A stretch of 64,000 bases of DNA, taken from contig NZ_CP060295.1 in NCBI RefSeq assembly GCF_014302995.1, forward strand, positions 2,843,501 through 2,907,500. The letters run 5' to 3'. Position 1 is the stretch's first letter. Each line of letters starts with the position of its first letter. A program made the translations under genes and the position numbers. The notes below the pieces were generated by a model, which made no database searches, was not told the origin of the DNA, and saw only the letters and a list, made by a program, of their open reading frames with translations. Below, piece after piece: positions 44,534-53,319 of the stretch. The stretch is from Variovorax sp. PAMC26660. Lineage in GTDB: Bacteria; Pseudomonadota; Gammaproteobacteria; Burkholderiales; Burkholderiaceae_C.

Positions 44534-45370
44534 TCAGTCCCGCAAGCCCACCCGCGCCAGTTCCACATCCAGCCGCTCCCGCGCATCCGCCGGCTTCAGC
44601 GCCGCGGCCTTCTCGAAGAGCTGCGTGGCCTCGCCCATGCGCGACTCGCCGTGCAGCATCGCGAGCGCGCGGGCGTACTCCATCATTCCTGCGGCCGAAT
44701 CGGGATGCAGCTCAAGGCCGCGCTCGAACAGCTCGATCGATGTTTCGGCACGCACGCCGTAGGTCATGCGGCCGACCAGCGCGCCCACCTTGTCGATCAC
44801 CTCGGCATGGAAGGCGGCCAGTGCGACATGCGCGTCGGCATGCCGGGGCTGCAGCGCGATCACGCGTTCCAGCGCGGCCTTGAGCTTGCTGCCCAAACCC
44901 TGCGCCAGTGCACGCGCCACGCTGATGCCCTGGCTGTAGCGGCCCAGCGCATAGGCCTGCCAGTACAGGGCGTGGCAGTTCTCGGGCTCGGCGACAGCTT
45001 GCGCGCCGGCGCGTTCGATCACCTGGCGGAACATCGACAGGCGCACGGCTTCGCGCGGTTCGAGGTAGTTGGCGTAGATGGCGGTCGCCTGGTTGGCGAG
45101 CGTCTGGCCGTCGCCGCCGTGCAGCAATCCGATGGTGGCGGCGCGTTCGAATTCGCCGCTGTGGTACAGCGCCCAGCCTTCGGCGAGCGGCGTGCCTTCG
45201 GCCGGCGGCGGCAGTTCATGGCCGGCATGCAGGCGCTGCCAATGCGGCAGCACGCTGCGCGCGTCGAAGCGCGGCACGTCGGCGTAGGGCAGGGGCGTCC
45301 AGGGTTCCGCGTTGGCGGCAACCGGACTGGCGGACATCAGCGAGAGCGGTTTGAAGTCTGGGTGGGGCAT
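44534..45370 (-). CDS. TPR-like hypothetical protein
   Basis: This 278-residue soluble protein has tetratricopeptide-like helical repeats, clearest in the segments EGWALYHSGEFERAATIGLL, NCHALYWQAYALGRYSQGI and SIELFERGLELHPDSAAGMM. It has no signal peptide. I do not recognise a named family. It follows the TetR gene by 3 bp and is surely in the same transcript. Confidence 0.82.
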   Translation of the reverse strand: MPHPDFKPLSLMSASPVAANAEPWTPLPYADVPRFDARSVLPHWQRLHAGHELPPPAEGTPLAEGWALYHSGEFERAATIGLLHGGDGQTLANQATAIYANYLEPREAVRLSMFRQVIERAGAQAVAEPENCHALYWQAYALGRYSQGISVARALAQGLGSKLKAALERVIALQPRHADAHVALAAFHAEVIDKVGALVGRMTYGVRAETSIELFERGLELHPDSAAGMMEYARALAMLHGESRMGEATQLFEKAAALKPADARERLDVELARVGLRD

Positions 45371-45373
45371 GGT

Positions 45374-46081
45374 CTAGACCGCCATATCGACTGTGGGGGC
45401 CGCAGCGCTGCCGCCGTTCGCGGCATCTTCCCCGTTGTAGGCATTGCTCAGTGTCAGCAGATGCCGTCGCTGTTCCCGGCCCAGGTAGGGCGCCAGCAGG
45501 TGCAGCGTGTGATGGCCGCCGCGCAGCAGTGCGCCCTGCGCATGTGCCGGCTCCAGCGCCTCGCGCGGGTTGCGCACGTACTCGTAGCTGAGCCAGTAGG
45601 TCAGCACCACGACCATGCTCTGCGCGAGCGTGTCGACCTCGTGCGCGTCGATCTCCAGATGGCCGGCGCGGCTCAGGCCTGCAATCAGCTGGCGGATGGC
45701 GCGGGCCTTGTTCTTCAGCACCAGCTGGAACTGGGTCTCGATGTGCCGGTTCTTGCTCAGCAGGTCGTTGAGGTCGCGGTACAGAAAGCGGTAGCGCCAG
45801 ATCAGCTCGAACAGGCTGTGCATGAAGAACCACGCGTCCTCCACGTCGTGCACGCCTTCGCTGGCGTGCAGCAGCTCGTTGAGCTCGGCCTCGTAGGCTT
45901 CGTAGAGCTTGTTGATCAGCTCTTCCTTGGCGGGGTAGTGGTAGTAGAGATTGCCCGGACTGATGTTGAGTTCGCCCGCCACCAATGTGGTGGAGACGTT
46001 CGGTTCCCCGAAGCGGTTGAACAGGTCCAATGCGGCTTCGAGGATGCGTTGCGCTGTGCGGCGTGGCGCCTTCTTTGCCAT
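45374..46081 (-). CDS. TetR-family regulator, possibly PHA-related
   Basis: This 235-residue regulator has an N-terminal TetR helix-turn-helix (RILEAALDLFNRFGEPNVSTTLVAGELNISPGNLYYHY) and a long C-terminal ligand domain rich in aromatic residues. The start at 46081 (MAKKAPRR) is set by the HTH. It is encoded between a phasin and a TPR protein; in Pseudomonas the TetR protein PhaD sits beside phasin genes, so a PHA-linked role is plausible but unproven. Confidence 0.9.
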   Translation of the reverse strand: MAKKAPRRTAQRILEAALDLFNRFGEPNVSTTLVAGELNISPGNLYYHYPAKEELINKLYEAYEAELNELLHASEGVHDVEDAWFFMHSLFELIWRYRFLYRDLNDLLSKNRHIETQFQLVLKNKARAIRQLIAGLSRAGHLEIDAHEVDTLAQSMVVVLTYWLSYEYVRNPREALEPAHAQGALLRGGHHTLHLLAPYLGREQRRHLLTLSNAYNGEDAANGGSAAAPTVDMAV

Positions 46082-46132
46082 GTCGGTGCCCCCGTGTGTC
46101 TCGTGGTCTCTTGGGGACACTCTAGCGTATGT

Positions 46133-46153
46133 GCACCGCACCATGAACGGTGC
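46133..46153. promoter_or_regulatory. candidate TetR operator palindrome
   Basis: GCACCG-N9-CGGTGC lies 51 bp upstream of the TetR gene start in the gap after the phasin gene. The half-site spacing suits a TetR dimer. It is short and could be coincidental in GC-rich DNA. Confidence 0.35.
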
Positions 46154-46206
46154 GGGACATGTTTTGCGGCGCTGATTTTTTGTGCAGTGCCGCAATACCG
46201 GCAGGG

Positions 46207-46722
46207 TCAGCCGGCGTTGCCGCTGTTGTGGCGGCGCACGGTTTTCTTCGCGGGAGCAGTGGGTGCCTTGCGTGCCGCGGTCTTGCGGGCGGCGCGCGCT
46301 GTCTTGGCGGGCGTGGCGGTTTCGCTGGCGCCGGCGCGGTGCTTCAGTTGCGCTTCGAGGGTGTCGATGCGGGCCTGCAGTGCGGCCATGTCGGCGGCCG
46401 AGGGCACGCCGAGTTTTTCGAGCGCGCGGGCCACGCGTTCTTCGAAGATGTTCTCCAGCTTGCCCCACTGGCCGGCGGCCTTGGTGCCGAACTCGCTGGC
46501 AAAGCCGGCCATGCGGGTCTGGGCTTGCGCCAGGGTTTCTTCGGCGGCTTGCTGGGTCTTCTTCTGCATGCCGGCGCCGTCCTTGACCAGCGCCTCGAAG
46601 GCCTTGCTGCCTTCCTGCTGCATCTTGGCGAAGGCGCCGAGGCCGGCCAGCCAGATCTGCTGGGCGGAATCCTTGATGCGGTCGGAGGCTTTGTTGTTGC
46701 TGTCGTCGTCGGCGGTGGCCAT
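46207..46722 (-). CDS. phasin / PHA granule-associated protein (PhaF/PhaI type)
   Basis: This 171-residue protein has a phasin N-terminal domain (QQIWLAGLGAFAKMQQEGSKAFEALVKDG), a leucine/alanine coiled coil (DMAALQARIDTLEAQLK), then a basic, alanine-rich tail (ARAARKTAARKAPTAPAKKTVRR) of histone H1 type. Such PhaF-like proteins coat polyhydroxyalkanoate granules and tether them to DNA. It precedes the TetR gene in the same orientation. Confidence 0.93.
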   Translation of the reverse strand: MATADDDSNNKASDRIKDSAQQIWLAGLGAFAKMQQEGSKAFEALVKDGAGMQKKTQQAAEETLAQAQTRMAGFASEFGTKAAGQWGKLENIFEERVARALEKLGVPSAADMAALQARIDTLEAQLKHRAGASETATPAKTARAARKTAARKAPTAPAKKTVRRHNSGNAG

Positions 46723-46812
46723 GCGGAGGTTCCTTGAAAGGGGGCGTCGAATCGCAAGACTCTAGCCGCCCACGGCCTCTGCCGTTAGAGCTTTCCGCCT
46801 AGTTGTGCAGGG

Positions 46813-47262
46813 TCAGGGTGTGGCGCCGGCCGCGCGACTGGCGTCGAGGTGCGTCTTGGCACGCTCGGCCAGGGCCATTTCGCCGGGCGTGCCGGGCACG
46901 AAGCTCTGCACCGGCAGCGGGCGGCCATGCGAGTCGACCGAGACGAACACGATCAGGCATTCGGTGGTTTTCTCCATCACGCCGCCCTTCATGTCGCCGC
47001 TGCGCACCTCGACCGAGATGTTCATGCTGGTGGTGCCGGTGTAGGCCAGGCGGGCTTCGACCTCGACGAGGTCGCCGATCATGATCGGCCGGTGAAAGCG
47101 GATGCTGCCGATGAAGGCGGTGACGCAGTAGCGCTTGGCCCAGCTGGTCGCGCAGGCGTAGCCGGCCTCGTCGATCCATTTCATGACCGTGCCGCCGTGG
47201 ACCTTACCGCCGAAGTTGACGGTGCTGGGCTCGGCGAGAAAGCGCAGGGTGATGGAAGACAT
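46813..47262 (-). CDS. hotdog-fold acyl-CoA thioesterase (YciA/BACH type)
   Basis: This 149-residue thioesterase has NFGGKVHGGTVMKWIDEAGYACA with the catalytic Asp in WIDEAG and the helix typical of this family, and IRFHRPIMIGDLVEVEA. It hydrolyses acyl-CoA in the cytoplasm. It is 90 bp before the phasin gene on the same strand. Confidence 0.92.
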   Translation of the reverse strand: MSSITLRFLAEPSTVNFGGKVHGGTVMKWIDEAGYACATSWAKRYCVTAFIGSIRFHRPIMIGDLVEVEARLAYTGTTSMNISVEVRSGDMKGGVMEKTTECLIVFVSVDSHGRPLPVQSFVPGTPGEMALAERAKTHLDASRAAGATP

Positions 47263-47400
47263 GGGCGCCTTTTTTGTGGGGGCTGTGGGTGGGGAGCCGC
47301 GATTATGCGAGCGGCCTGTGGTTTGCTCTCGCGCCGGCTGTCTCCCGTGAATGCTCGTCTGTCTGCAAGGCTTGTGCCAGTGAGCGTTCTTGGCGTTGCT

Positions 47401-47653
47401 GTTCGGGGTAGGTGCGAATGACGCCAGGAGCTCCCCTCCGCGAATGTCCCCCGCTTCGCTCCTCCTTTATTTCGCTGCGGGGAGCACCTGGCGTCATTCG
47501 CACTGGGCACGCTGCTGGTGATCGCCGATCAACAACCGCTCTGTCCAACGCTCACGCCGATACGGTGCTCTTTTTTCGCGAAATAAAGGAGGAGCGAAGC
47601 GGGGGACATTCGCGAAAAAAGAGCACCGTGTCGGCGTGAGCGACGCCCTGAAC
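47401..47653 (-). repeat. dispersed 250-bp double-hairpin element, copy 6
   Basis: It is inverted; on the minus strand it begins with GTTCAGGGCG 17 bp after the LysR stop. The distal terminal repeat is GTTCGGGGTA at 47401. Right arms carry GACGCCAGG with CCTGGCGTC, fully paired, unlike copy 1 which keeps one G-U. The T-run of the left stem is one base longer (TTTTTT). The thioesterase gene starts 139 bp further on. Confidence 0.92.
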
Positions 47654-47670
47654 AGCAGCGTACAAAATCT

Positions 47671-48564
47671 TCACCCGTTGAACAACTGAGCCAACGTGCG
47701 CCGCAGCCAAGCATTCCCCGGGTCCGCATGAAAGCGCTCGTGCCAGTGCTGCTTCACCGCGTAGTCCGGTAGCGTGAAGGGCAGCTCCAACAGCTTCACC
47801 GGCTCCTGCGTCGCCAGCACCTTGCCCAGGATGCGCGGCACCACCACGATCAGCTCGGTGTGCGCCACGATGCGCGCCACGCTCAAGAAGCTCGACAGCC
47901 GCACCACCACGTCGCGCTTGAGCCCCAGCCGGGCGATGGTCGTGTCGACGATGGCGTGGCCCGTGCCTGAAGTCGACACCACCGCATGCGCCTCCGCCTC
48001 GAAGCGCTTGCGCGTGAGCCGGGCGCCGATGCGCGGATGGTTCTGCGCCGCCAGGCAGACGAAGTTCTGCATGAACAGCGTCTGCTGGTAGAAGCCCGCG
48101 TCCAGTTGCGGCATGAAGCCCACGGCCAGATCGACCTCGCCGTCCTGCAGCCGGCGACCGCTGATCGTGGAAATGATCTCGGTCTCGATGTGCACGCCCG
48201 GCGCCACATGCCGCAGATGGTCAAGCAGCCCGGGCAACAGCACCACCTCGCTGATGTCGGTCATGCAGATGCGAAAGCGCCGCTGCGCCTGCGCCGGATC
48301 GAAGCTGCTGCGATTGCCCTGGGCCTGCGCCAGTTGCGCCAATGCCTCGCGCAGGTTGGGATAGATGCGCTCGGCGTGCGGCGTGGGCTGCATGCCCTGC
48401 GCGGTGCGCGTGAACAGCCGGTCGTCGAAATGCGCGCGCAGCTTGTTGAGCGCGGTGCTCGCCGCCGCCTGTGCCATGCCCAGCCGCTCGGCCGCCTTCG
48501 AGACATTGCCGGTCTTGTAGACCTCGTCGAACACGGCGAGCCATTCGAGATCGAGCTTGGACAT
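47671..48564 (-). CDS. LysR-family regulator of the gentisate cluster
   Basis: This 297-residue LysR regulator has the HTH LEWLAVFDEVYKTGNVSKAAERLGMAQAAASTAL and an effector domain with CMTDISEVVLLPGLLDHL and FMQNFVCLAAQNHPRIG (NodD/NahR-like branch). It is divergent from the gentisate dioxygenase gene, with 143 bp between starts, and is the likely activator, with 3-hydroxybenzoate or gentisate as inducer by context. Confidence 0.92.
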   Translation of the reverse strand: MSKLDLEWLAVFDEVYKTGNVSKAAERLGMAQAAASTALNKLRAHFDDRLFTRTAQGMQPTPHAERIYPNLREALAQLAQAQGNRSSFDPAQAQRRFRICMTDISEVVLLPGLLDHLRHVAPGVHIETEIISTISGRRLQDGEVDLAVGFMPQLDAGFYQQTLFMQNFVCLAAQNHPRIGARLTRKRFEAEAHAVVSTSGTGHAIVDTTIARLGLKRDVVVRLSSFLSVARIVAHTELIVVVPRILGKVLATQEPVKLLELPFTLPDYAVKQHWHERFHADPGNAWLRRTLAQLFNG

Positions 48565-48597
48565 GGGGGGCTTTTCCGAAGGCGAAAGACACCATTA

Positions 48598-48616
48598 TCC
48601 GAATTTGCAATTCCGG
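48598..48616. promoter_or_regulatory. candidate LysR operator of the gentisate operon
   Basis: GAATT-TGC-AATTC (48601-48613) is a perfect interrupted palindrome, extended on both sides by TCC and CGG. It lies 34 bp from the LysR start and about 95 bp before the dioxygenase start, the usual place of a LysR recognition site. Confidence 0.5.
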
Positions 48617-48707
48617 GTATTGACCACCGGCCTTGAGGAAATAGTGGTGCGGATCAACAATGCCGCCGTTGGCGTTGTTCGTCGCCAGCGCCCGGAGACA
48701 AACCCGC

Positions 48708-49796
48708 ATGAACCCCGCCCCGCAAAAAAAAGCCCCCGCGTCCGCCCCGGCCAACGCCGCAGAGCGCCGCGACTACTACGCGCGCATCCGCCCGCTGAAC
48801 CTCACGCCGCTGTGGGAATCGCTGCACGCACTGGTGCCGCGCGAACCGCAGACGCCCTGCGTGCCGGCGCTCTGGCGCTACGACGAGATCCGCCCGCTGC
48901 TGATGGAATCGGCCGACCTCATCACCGCCGAGGAGGCCGTGCGCCGCGTGCTGGTGCTCGAAAACCCGGCGCTGCCCGGCAACTCGTCGATCACGCAGTC
49001 GATCTACGCGGGCCTGCAGCTCATCATGCCGGGCGAGATCGCGCCTTCGCACCGCCATGTGCAGTCGGCCCTGCGCTTCATCGTCGACGGCAAGGGCGCC
49101 TACACCACGGTGGGCGGCGAGCGCACCACCATGTACCCGGGCGACTTCATCATCACGCCCTCGTGGGCCTGGCATGACCACGGCAACGAAGGCATCGGCG
49201 GTGTGACCGAGCCGGTGGTCTGGCTCGACGGGCTCGACATTCCGATGCTGCGTTTCTTCGACGCGGGCTTTGCCGAGAACGACGACGCCAAGGTGCAGCA
49301 CGTGTCGCGGCCCGAAGGCCACAGCCTTGCGCGCTTCGGCCACAACATGGTGCCGGTGCGGCACGACCATGTGTCGGCCACTTCGCCGATCTTCAACTAC
49401 CCCTATGCGCGCAGCCGCGAAGCATTGGCCCAATTGCAGAAGCAGGAAGCACCCGATGCCTGGCTCGGCCACAAGCTGCGCTACGTCAACCCGCTGACGG
49501 GCGGCTCGCCGATGCCGACCATCTCGACCAATCTGCAACTGCTGCCGAAGGGCTTCGCCGGCAAGACGCACCGCGCGACCGATGGCGCCGTGTACAGCGT
49601 GGTCGAAGGCCATGGCACTGCAGAGATTGCGGGCCAGCGCTTCGAGTTCGGTCCGCGCGACACCTTCGTCGTGCCGTCGTGGGCGCCGCTGCGTTTGCTG
49701 GCCGAAGCAGAAGATGTGGTGCTCTTCAGCTTCTCCGATCGCCCCGTGCAGCAGGCCATGGGCATCCTGCGCGAAGCCTTTCTCGAAGACGCCTGA
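48708..49796 (+). CDS. gentisate 1,2-dioxygenase
   Basis: This 362-residue bicupin dioxygenase has the first cupin metal site in [20 protein letters not shown] with [17 protein letters not shown] and a second cupin with [24 protein letters not shown] pattern near residues 285-305. It opens gentisate to maleylpyruvate using Fe(II) and O2. The ATG at 48708 has GGAGA nine bases upstream. It is the first gene of the catabolic operon. Confidence 0.93.
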   Translation: MNPAPQKKAPASAPANAAERRDYYARIRPLNLTPLWESLHALVPREPQTPCVPALWRYDEIRPLLMESADLITAEEAVRRVLVLENPALPGNSSITQSIYAGLQLIMPGEIAPSHRHVQSALRFIVDGKGAYTTVGGERTTMYPGDFIITPSWAWHDHGNEGIGGVTEPVVWLDGLDIPMLRFFDAGFAENDDAKVQHVSRPEGHSLARFGHNMVPVRHDHVSATSPIFNYPYARSREALAQLQKQEAPDAWLGHKLRYVNPLTGGSPMPTISTNLQLLPKGFAGKTHRATDGAVYSVVEGHGTAEIAGQRFEFGPRDTFVVPSWAPLRLLAEAEDVVLFSFSDRPVQQAMGILREAFLEDA

Positions 49797-49862
49797 ACAC
49801 AGGCGCATCTCTTTCCTTTTCATTTGTTCGACCGTGTGCCGCCGTGTGCGGCAGGAGCCCCC

Positions 49863-50567
49863 ATGTCCTTCGTTTTCACGCCCCCTTCCATCGTCGGCCT
49901 GCCCATCGTCGATTCCGACAAGCTGTTCCCCGTGCGCCGCGTCTACTGCGTCGGCCGCAACTACGCGGCGCATGCGCGCGAGATGGGGTTCGACCCCGAG
50001 CGCGAACCGCCTTTCTTCTTCTGCAAGCCCAATGACGACGCATCGGTGGTGCCCGTGGCCGAAGGCCAGACCGGTTCCATTCCGTACCCGCCGCTCACGA
50101 GCAACTACCACTACGAAGCCGAGCTGGTCGTCGCCATCGGCAAGGGCGGCAAGGACATCCCGGTCGAGCAGGCCGCCAGCCACATCCACAGCTATGCCGT
50201 GGGCCTGGACATGACGCGCCGCGACCTGCAGATGAAGATGCGCGAGCAGGGCCGCCCGTGGGAAATCGGCAAGGCCTTCGACTTCTCGGCACCCATCGCA
50301 CCGCTGCGCACGCTGGCCGACATGGGCGAGGTCAACGGCGGCGCCATCACGCTCGAAGTCGACGGGCAGGTGCGCCAGAGCAGCGACATCGCGCACCTGA
50401 TCTGGTCGGTCAATGAAGTGATCGCCAATCTCTCGACGCTCTTCACGCTGCAGCCCGGCGACCTGATCTTCACCGGCACGCCCGAAGGCGTGGGCGCAGT
50501 GAAGGCGGGCCAGACGATCAAGGTGAGCATCGAGCGACTGCCTTCGCTGACCGTTCGCATCGACTGA
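49863..50567 (+). CDS. fumarylpyruvate/maleylpyruvate hydrolase (FAH family)
   Basis: This 234-residue fumarylacetoacetate hydrolase-family enzyme has YCVGRNYAAHAREMG, the metal-binding glutamates in YHYEAELVVAIGKGG, and GDLIFTGTPEGVG. In the gentisate route it cleaves fumarylpyruvate to fumarate and pyruvate. The usual intermediate isomerase is not encoded in this cluster, so direct hydrolysis of maleylpyruvate is possible. It starts 66 bp after the dioxygenase stop. Confidence 0.92.
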   Translation: MSFVFTPPSIVGLPIVDSDKLFPVRRVYCVGRNYAAHAREMGFDPEREPPFFFCKPNDDASVVPVAEGQTGSIPYPPLTSNYHYEAELVVAIGKGGKDIPVEQAASHIHSYAVGLDMTRRDLQMKMREQGRPWEIGKAFDFSAPIAPLRTLADMGEVNGGAITLEVDGQVRQSSDIAHLIWSVNEVIANLSTLFTLQPGDLIFTGTPEGVGAVKAGQTIKVSIERLPSLTVRID

Positions 50568-50627
50568 CACGACGGCGCTCACCGGAGCGCCAGCCGCCCG
50601 GGAACACAACGACAAGGAGACATCCAC

Positions 50628-51998
50628 GTGCCAGCCGTCCCCCCACCCATCGACGTCGCCAGCTTCATCGATCAGCGCAAGGTATCGCCCTACCAGATCA
50701 TGATCGTGGTCCTGTGCTTTTTGATCGTGGCCATCGATGGCTTCGACACGGCCGCGATCGGTTTCATTGCGCCGGCCATCCGGGCGCAATGGCAGCTCGC
50801 GCCGGCCCAGCTCGCACCGGTCTTCGGCGCCGGCCTGTTCGGCCTCATGGTGGGCGCGCTGACCATCGGACCCTTCGCCGACCGCTTCGGCCGCAGGACC
50901 GTGCTGCTGCTCAGCGTCTTCTTCTTCGGCCTCATGAGCCTGGTCTCGGCCTGGTCGACATCGCTGGACATGCTGATCGTGCTGCGCTTTCTCACCGGCC
51001 TGGGGCTTGGAGGCGCCATGCCCAATGCGATCACGCTGACCGCCGAATACTGCCCCGAGAAACGGCGCTCGCTGCTGGTCATGACGATGTTCTGCGGCTT
51101 CACCGTCGGCTCGGCACTGGGCGGCCTGGCGTCCGCCGGCCTGGTCGAAGCCTACGGCTGGCATTCGGTGCTCGTCGTGGGTGGCGTGCTGCCGCTGTTG
51201 TTGCTGCCGGTGCTGTGGGTGCTGCTGCCCGAGTCGGCTCGTTATCTCGTCACCACCGGCAAGCGCCTGGACGAAGTCACGCGGACGCTGCGGCGCATCT
51301 CGCCCCACACGGACCTGCAAGGGGCCATCTACAAGCTGCCGCCGCCGCCGCCGCCGCCGCCGCGGCCGCCGGCCGGCTCGCCGGTGTCGCATCTCTTCAG
51401 GCCCGACCTGCTGCGGGGCACCTTGCTGATGTGGCTGGCCTTCTTCATGAGCATGCTGATCATCTATCTGCTGTCGAGCTGGTTGCCGACGCTGCTCAAG
51501 ACCACCGGCGTCAGCCTCAAGACCGCGGCGCTGATCACCATGATGTTCCAGGTGGGCGGCACCCTGGGCGCGATCGTTCTGGGTTGGCTGATGGACCGGG
51601 CCAATCCGCACTACGTGCTGGCCGCTGCCTATGGGCTCGCGGCGCTTTTCATTGCCGCCATCGGCAGCGTCACCGCAACGCCGTGGCTCGTGGGAACGGT
51701 GGTGTTCCTGGCCGGCTTCTGCGTCTCCGGTGGCCAGGTCGGCGCCAACGCACTGTCGGCGGGCTTCTATCCCACCGATTGCCGTGCGACCGGCGTCAGC
51801 TGGGCCAACGGAATCGGACGCATCGGATCGGTGGTCGGGTCGATGGGCGGTGGCGCGATGCTGGCCATGGGCCTGACGCTGCCGTCCCTGTTCGCGGTGG
51901 TCGGCATTCCGGCCATCGTCGCGGGGCTGACCCTGGCCATGCTGGGCGTTCATCGGGCGAGGACGCAGCCGCCGGCCGCCCATGCCGTGCGCGCCTAG
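50628..51998 (+). CDS. MFS aromatic acid:H+ symporter (AAHS family) with polyproline loop
   Basis: This 456-residue transporter of twelve spans has the AAHS start IDGFDTAAIGFIAPAI and the MFS loop GPFADRFGRRTVLL. It probably imports 3-hydroxybenzoate or gentisate. Start is GTG at 50628 with AAGGAGA upstream. The central cytoplasmic loop contains eight consecutive prolines plus two more (residues 238-248, PPPPPPPPRPP), encoded by (CCG)8, an unusual microsatellite. Eight prolines would require EF-P for translation. Confidence 0.92.
   Translation: MPAVPPPIDVASFIDQRKVSPYQIMIVVLCFLIVAIDGFDTAAIGFIAPAIRAQWQLAPAQLAPVFGAGLFGLMVGALTIGPFADRFGRRTVLLLSVFFFGLMSLVSAWSTSLDMLIVLRFLTGLGLGGAMPNAITLTAEYCPEKRRSLLVMTMFCGFTVGSALGGLASAGLVEAYGWHSVLVVGGVLPLLLLPVLWVLLPESARYLVTTGKRLDEVTRTLRRISPHTDLQGAIYKLPPPPPPPPRPPAGSPVSHLFRPDLLRGTLLMWLAFFMSMLIIYLLSSWLPTLLKTTGVSLKTAALITMMFQVGGTLGAIVLGWLMDRANPHYVLAAAYGLAALFIAAIGSVTATPWLVGTVVFLAGFCVSGGQVGANALSAGFYPTDCRATGVSWANGIGRIGSVVGSMGGGAMLAMGLTLPSLFAVVGIPAIVAGLTLAMLGVHRARTQPPAAHAVRA
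51339..51362 (+). repeat. (CCG)8 trinucleotide tract in the MFS gene
   Basis: Eight uninterrupted CCG codons encode residues 238-245, followed by CGG CCG CCG. Replication slippage would change the loop length by whole residues without a frameshift. Confidence 0.9.
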
Positions 51999-52040
51999 AC
52001 ATCGAATGACCCGCTCTCAGAGATACGCAAGGAATTCAAG

Positions 52041-53264
52041 ATGACGTCGACCCGAGTCAACCCCACCGTGCTGCTCGTCGGCGGCGGCATCGGCGGCATG
52101 GCCGCCGCGCTCGCACTGGCCCGGCTGGGCGTGGCCATCGACCTGCTGGAGCAGAGCGCCGCCATCGGCGAGATTGGCGCCGGCCTGCAGCTCGGCCCCA
52201 ATGCCTTCGCGGCGCTCGATGCGCTGGGCGTCGGCGAGGCGGTGCGCAAGGGCTCGGTGTTCACCGACCGGCTGGTGATGATGGACGCGGTCGATTGCAG
52301 CGAAGTGGCCTCGGTGCCGGTCGGCGAAGCCTTCCGCGCGCGCTTCGGAAATCCGTATGCGGTGAGCCACCGTGCCGACCTGCACGGTGCGATCCACGAG
52401 GCGGTGAAGCAGCATCCGCTGATCCGCTTTCACACCTCGGCGCAGGTGGAATCGCTCGACATCGGCGCGCACGGCGTGACGGCGGTCACGCGCGATGGCC
52501 GGTGCTTCACCGCCGATGCCATCGTCGGCTGCGACGGCGTGAAGTCGGTGGTGCGCGCCAAGCTCATCGGCGATGCGCCGCGCGTCTCGGGCCACGTGGT
52601 CTATCGCGCGGTGGTGCCAGCGGCCGACATGCCGGTCGACCTGCGCTGGAACGCGCCCGTGGTCTGGGCCGGTCCCAACTGCCACCTGGTGCACTACCCG
52701 TTGCGCCACGGCGAGCAATACAACCTGGTCGTCACCTTCCACAGCCGCGACGCGGAAGAGTGGGGCGTGACCGATGGCAGCAAGGAAGAAGTGCTGTCGT
52801 ACTTCGAGGGCGTGCATGCGCGCCCGCGCCAGTTGCTCGACCGGCCCACTTCGTGGCGCCGCTGGAGCACCGCCGACCGCGACCCGGTCGCGCGCTGGAG
52901 CGAGGGCTCGGCCACGCTGCTGGGCGATGCGGCGCATCCCATGATGCAGTACCTTGCGCAGGGCGCCTGCATGGCGCTCGAAGACGCGGTGACGTTGGGC
53001 GAAGCCGTGAAGGCCTGTGATTTCGACATGCCGGCCGCATTCAAACTCTACGAAGCTGCCCGTGTCGCCCGCACGGCGCGCGTGGTGCTGTCGGTGCGCG
53101 AGATGGGCCGCATCTATCACGCCAGCGGCGTGGAACGGCTGGTGCGCAACAGCCTCTGGGTGGGGCGCACGCCCGAGCGTTTCTACGATGCCGTCGAGTG
53201 GCTGTATGCCTGGCGGCCCGAGCACTGCCTGGACGATGCGCCGGAGGCTCTTTCGCCGCGCTGA
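52041..53264 (+). CDS. FAD-dependent 3-hydroxybenzoate 6-monooxygenase-like enzyme
   Basis: This 407-residue single-component flavin hydroxylase has the FAD dinucleotide motif VGGGIGGMAA at 13-22, the DG motif in IVGCDGVKS and the GD motif in LLGDAAHPMMQYLAQGACMALED. The gene context (gentisate dioxygenase, FAH hydrolase, aromatic-acid transporter) indicates hydroxylation of 3-hydroxybenzoate to gentisate with NADH. A salicylate 5-hydroxylating role is less likely because that enzyme is usually multicomponent. The ATG at 52041 follows an AAGGAATTCAAG ribosome-binding region. Confidence 0.92.
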   Translation: MTSTRVNPTVLLVGGGIGGMAAALALARLGVAIDLLEQSAAIGEIGAGLQLGPNAFAALDALGVGEAVRKGSVFTDRLVMMDAVDCSEVASVPVGEAFRARFGNPYAVSHRADLHGAIHEAVKQHPLIRFHTSAQVESLDIGAHGVTAVTRDGRCFTADAIVGCDGVKSVVRAKLIGDAPRVSGHVVYRAVVPAADMPVDLRWNAPVVWAGPNCHLVHYPLRHGEQYNLVVTFHSRDAEEWGVTDGSKEEVLSYFEGVHARPRQLLDRPTSWRRWSTADRDPVARWSEGSATLLGDAAHPMMQYLAQGACMALEDAVTLGEAVKACDFDMPAAFKLYEAARVARTARVVLSVREMGRIYHASGVERLVRNSLWVGRTPERFYDAVEWLYAWRPEHCLDDAPEALSPR

Positions 53265-53319
53265 ACCCCGTTCCCTTCATCATCACTATTCGAGGCCAAA
53301 GGCCCAGGAGACAAAAACC

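Noticed and set aside
48654..51983. 1109-codon open frame on the minus strand
   Set aside because: It is antisense to the gentisate dioxygenase, hydrolase and MFS genes, has His/Arg/Gln-rich low-complexity sequence and no motif.
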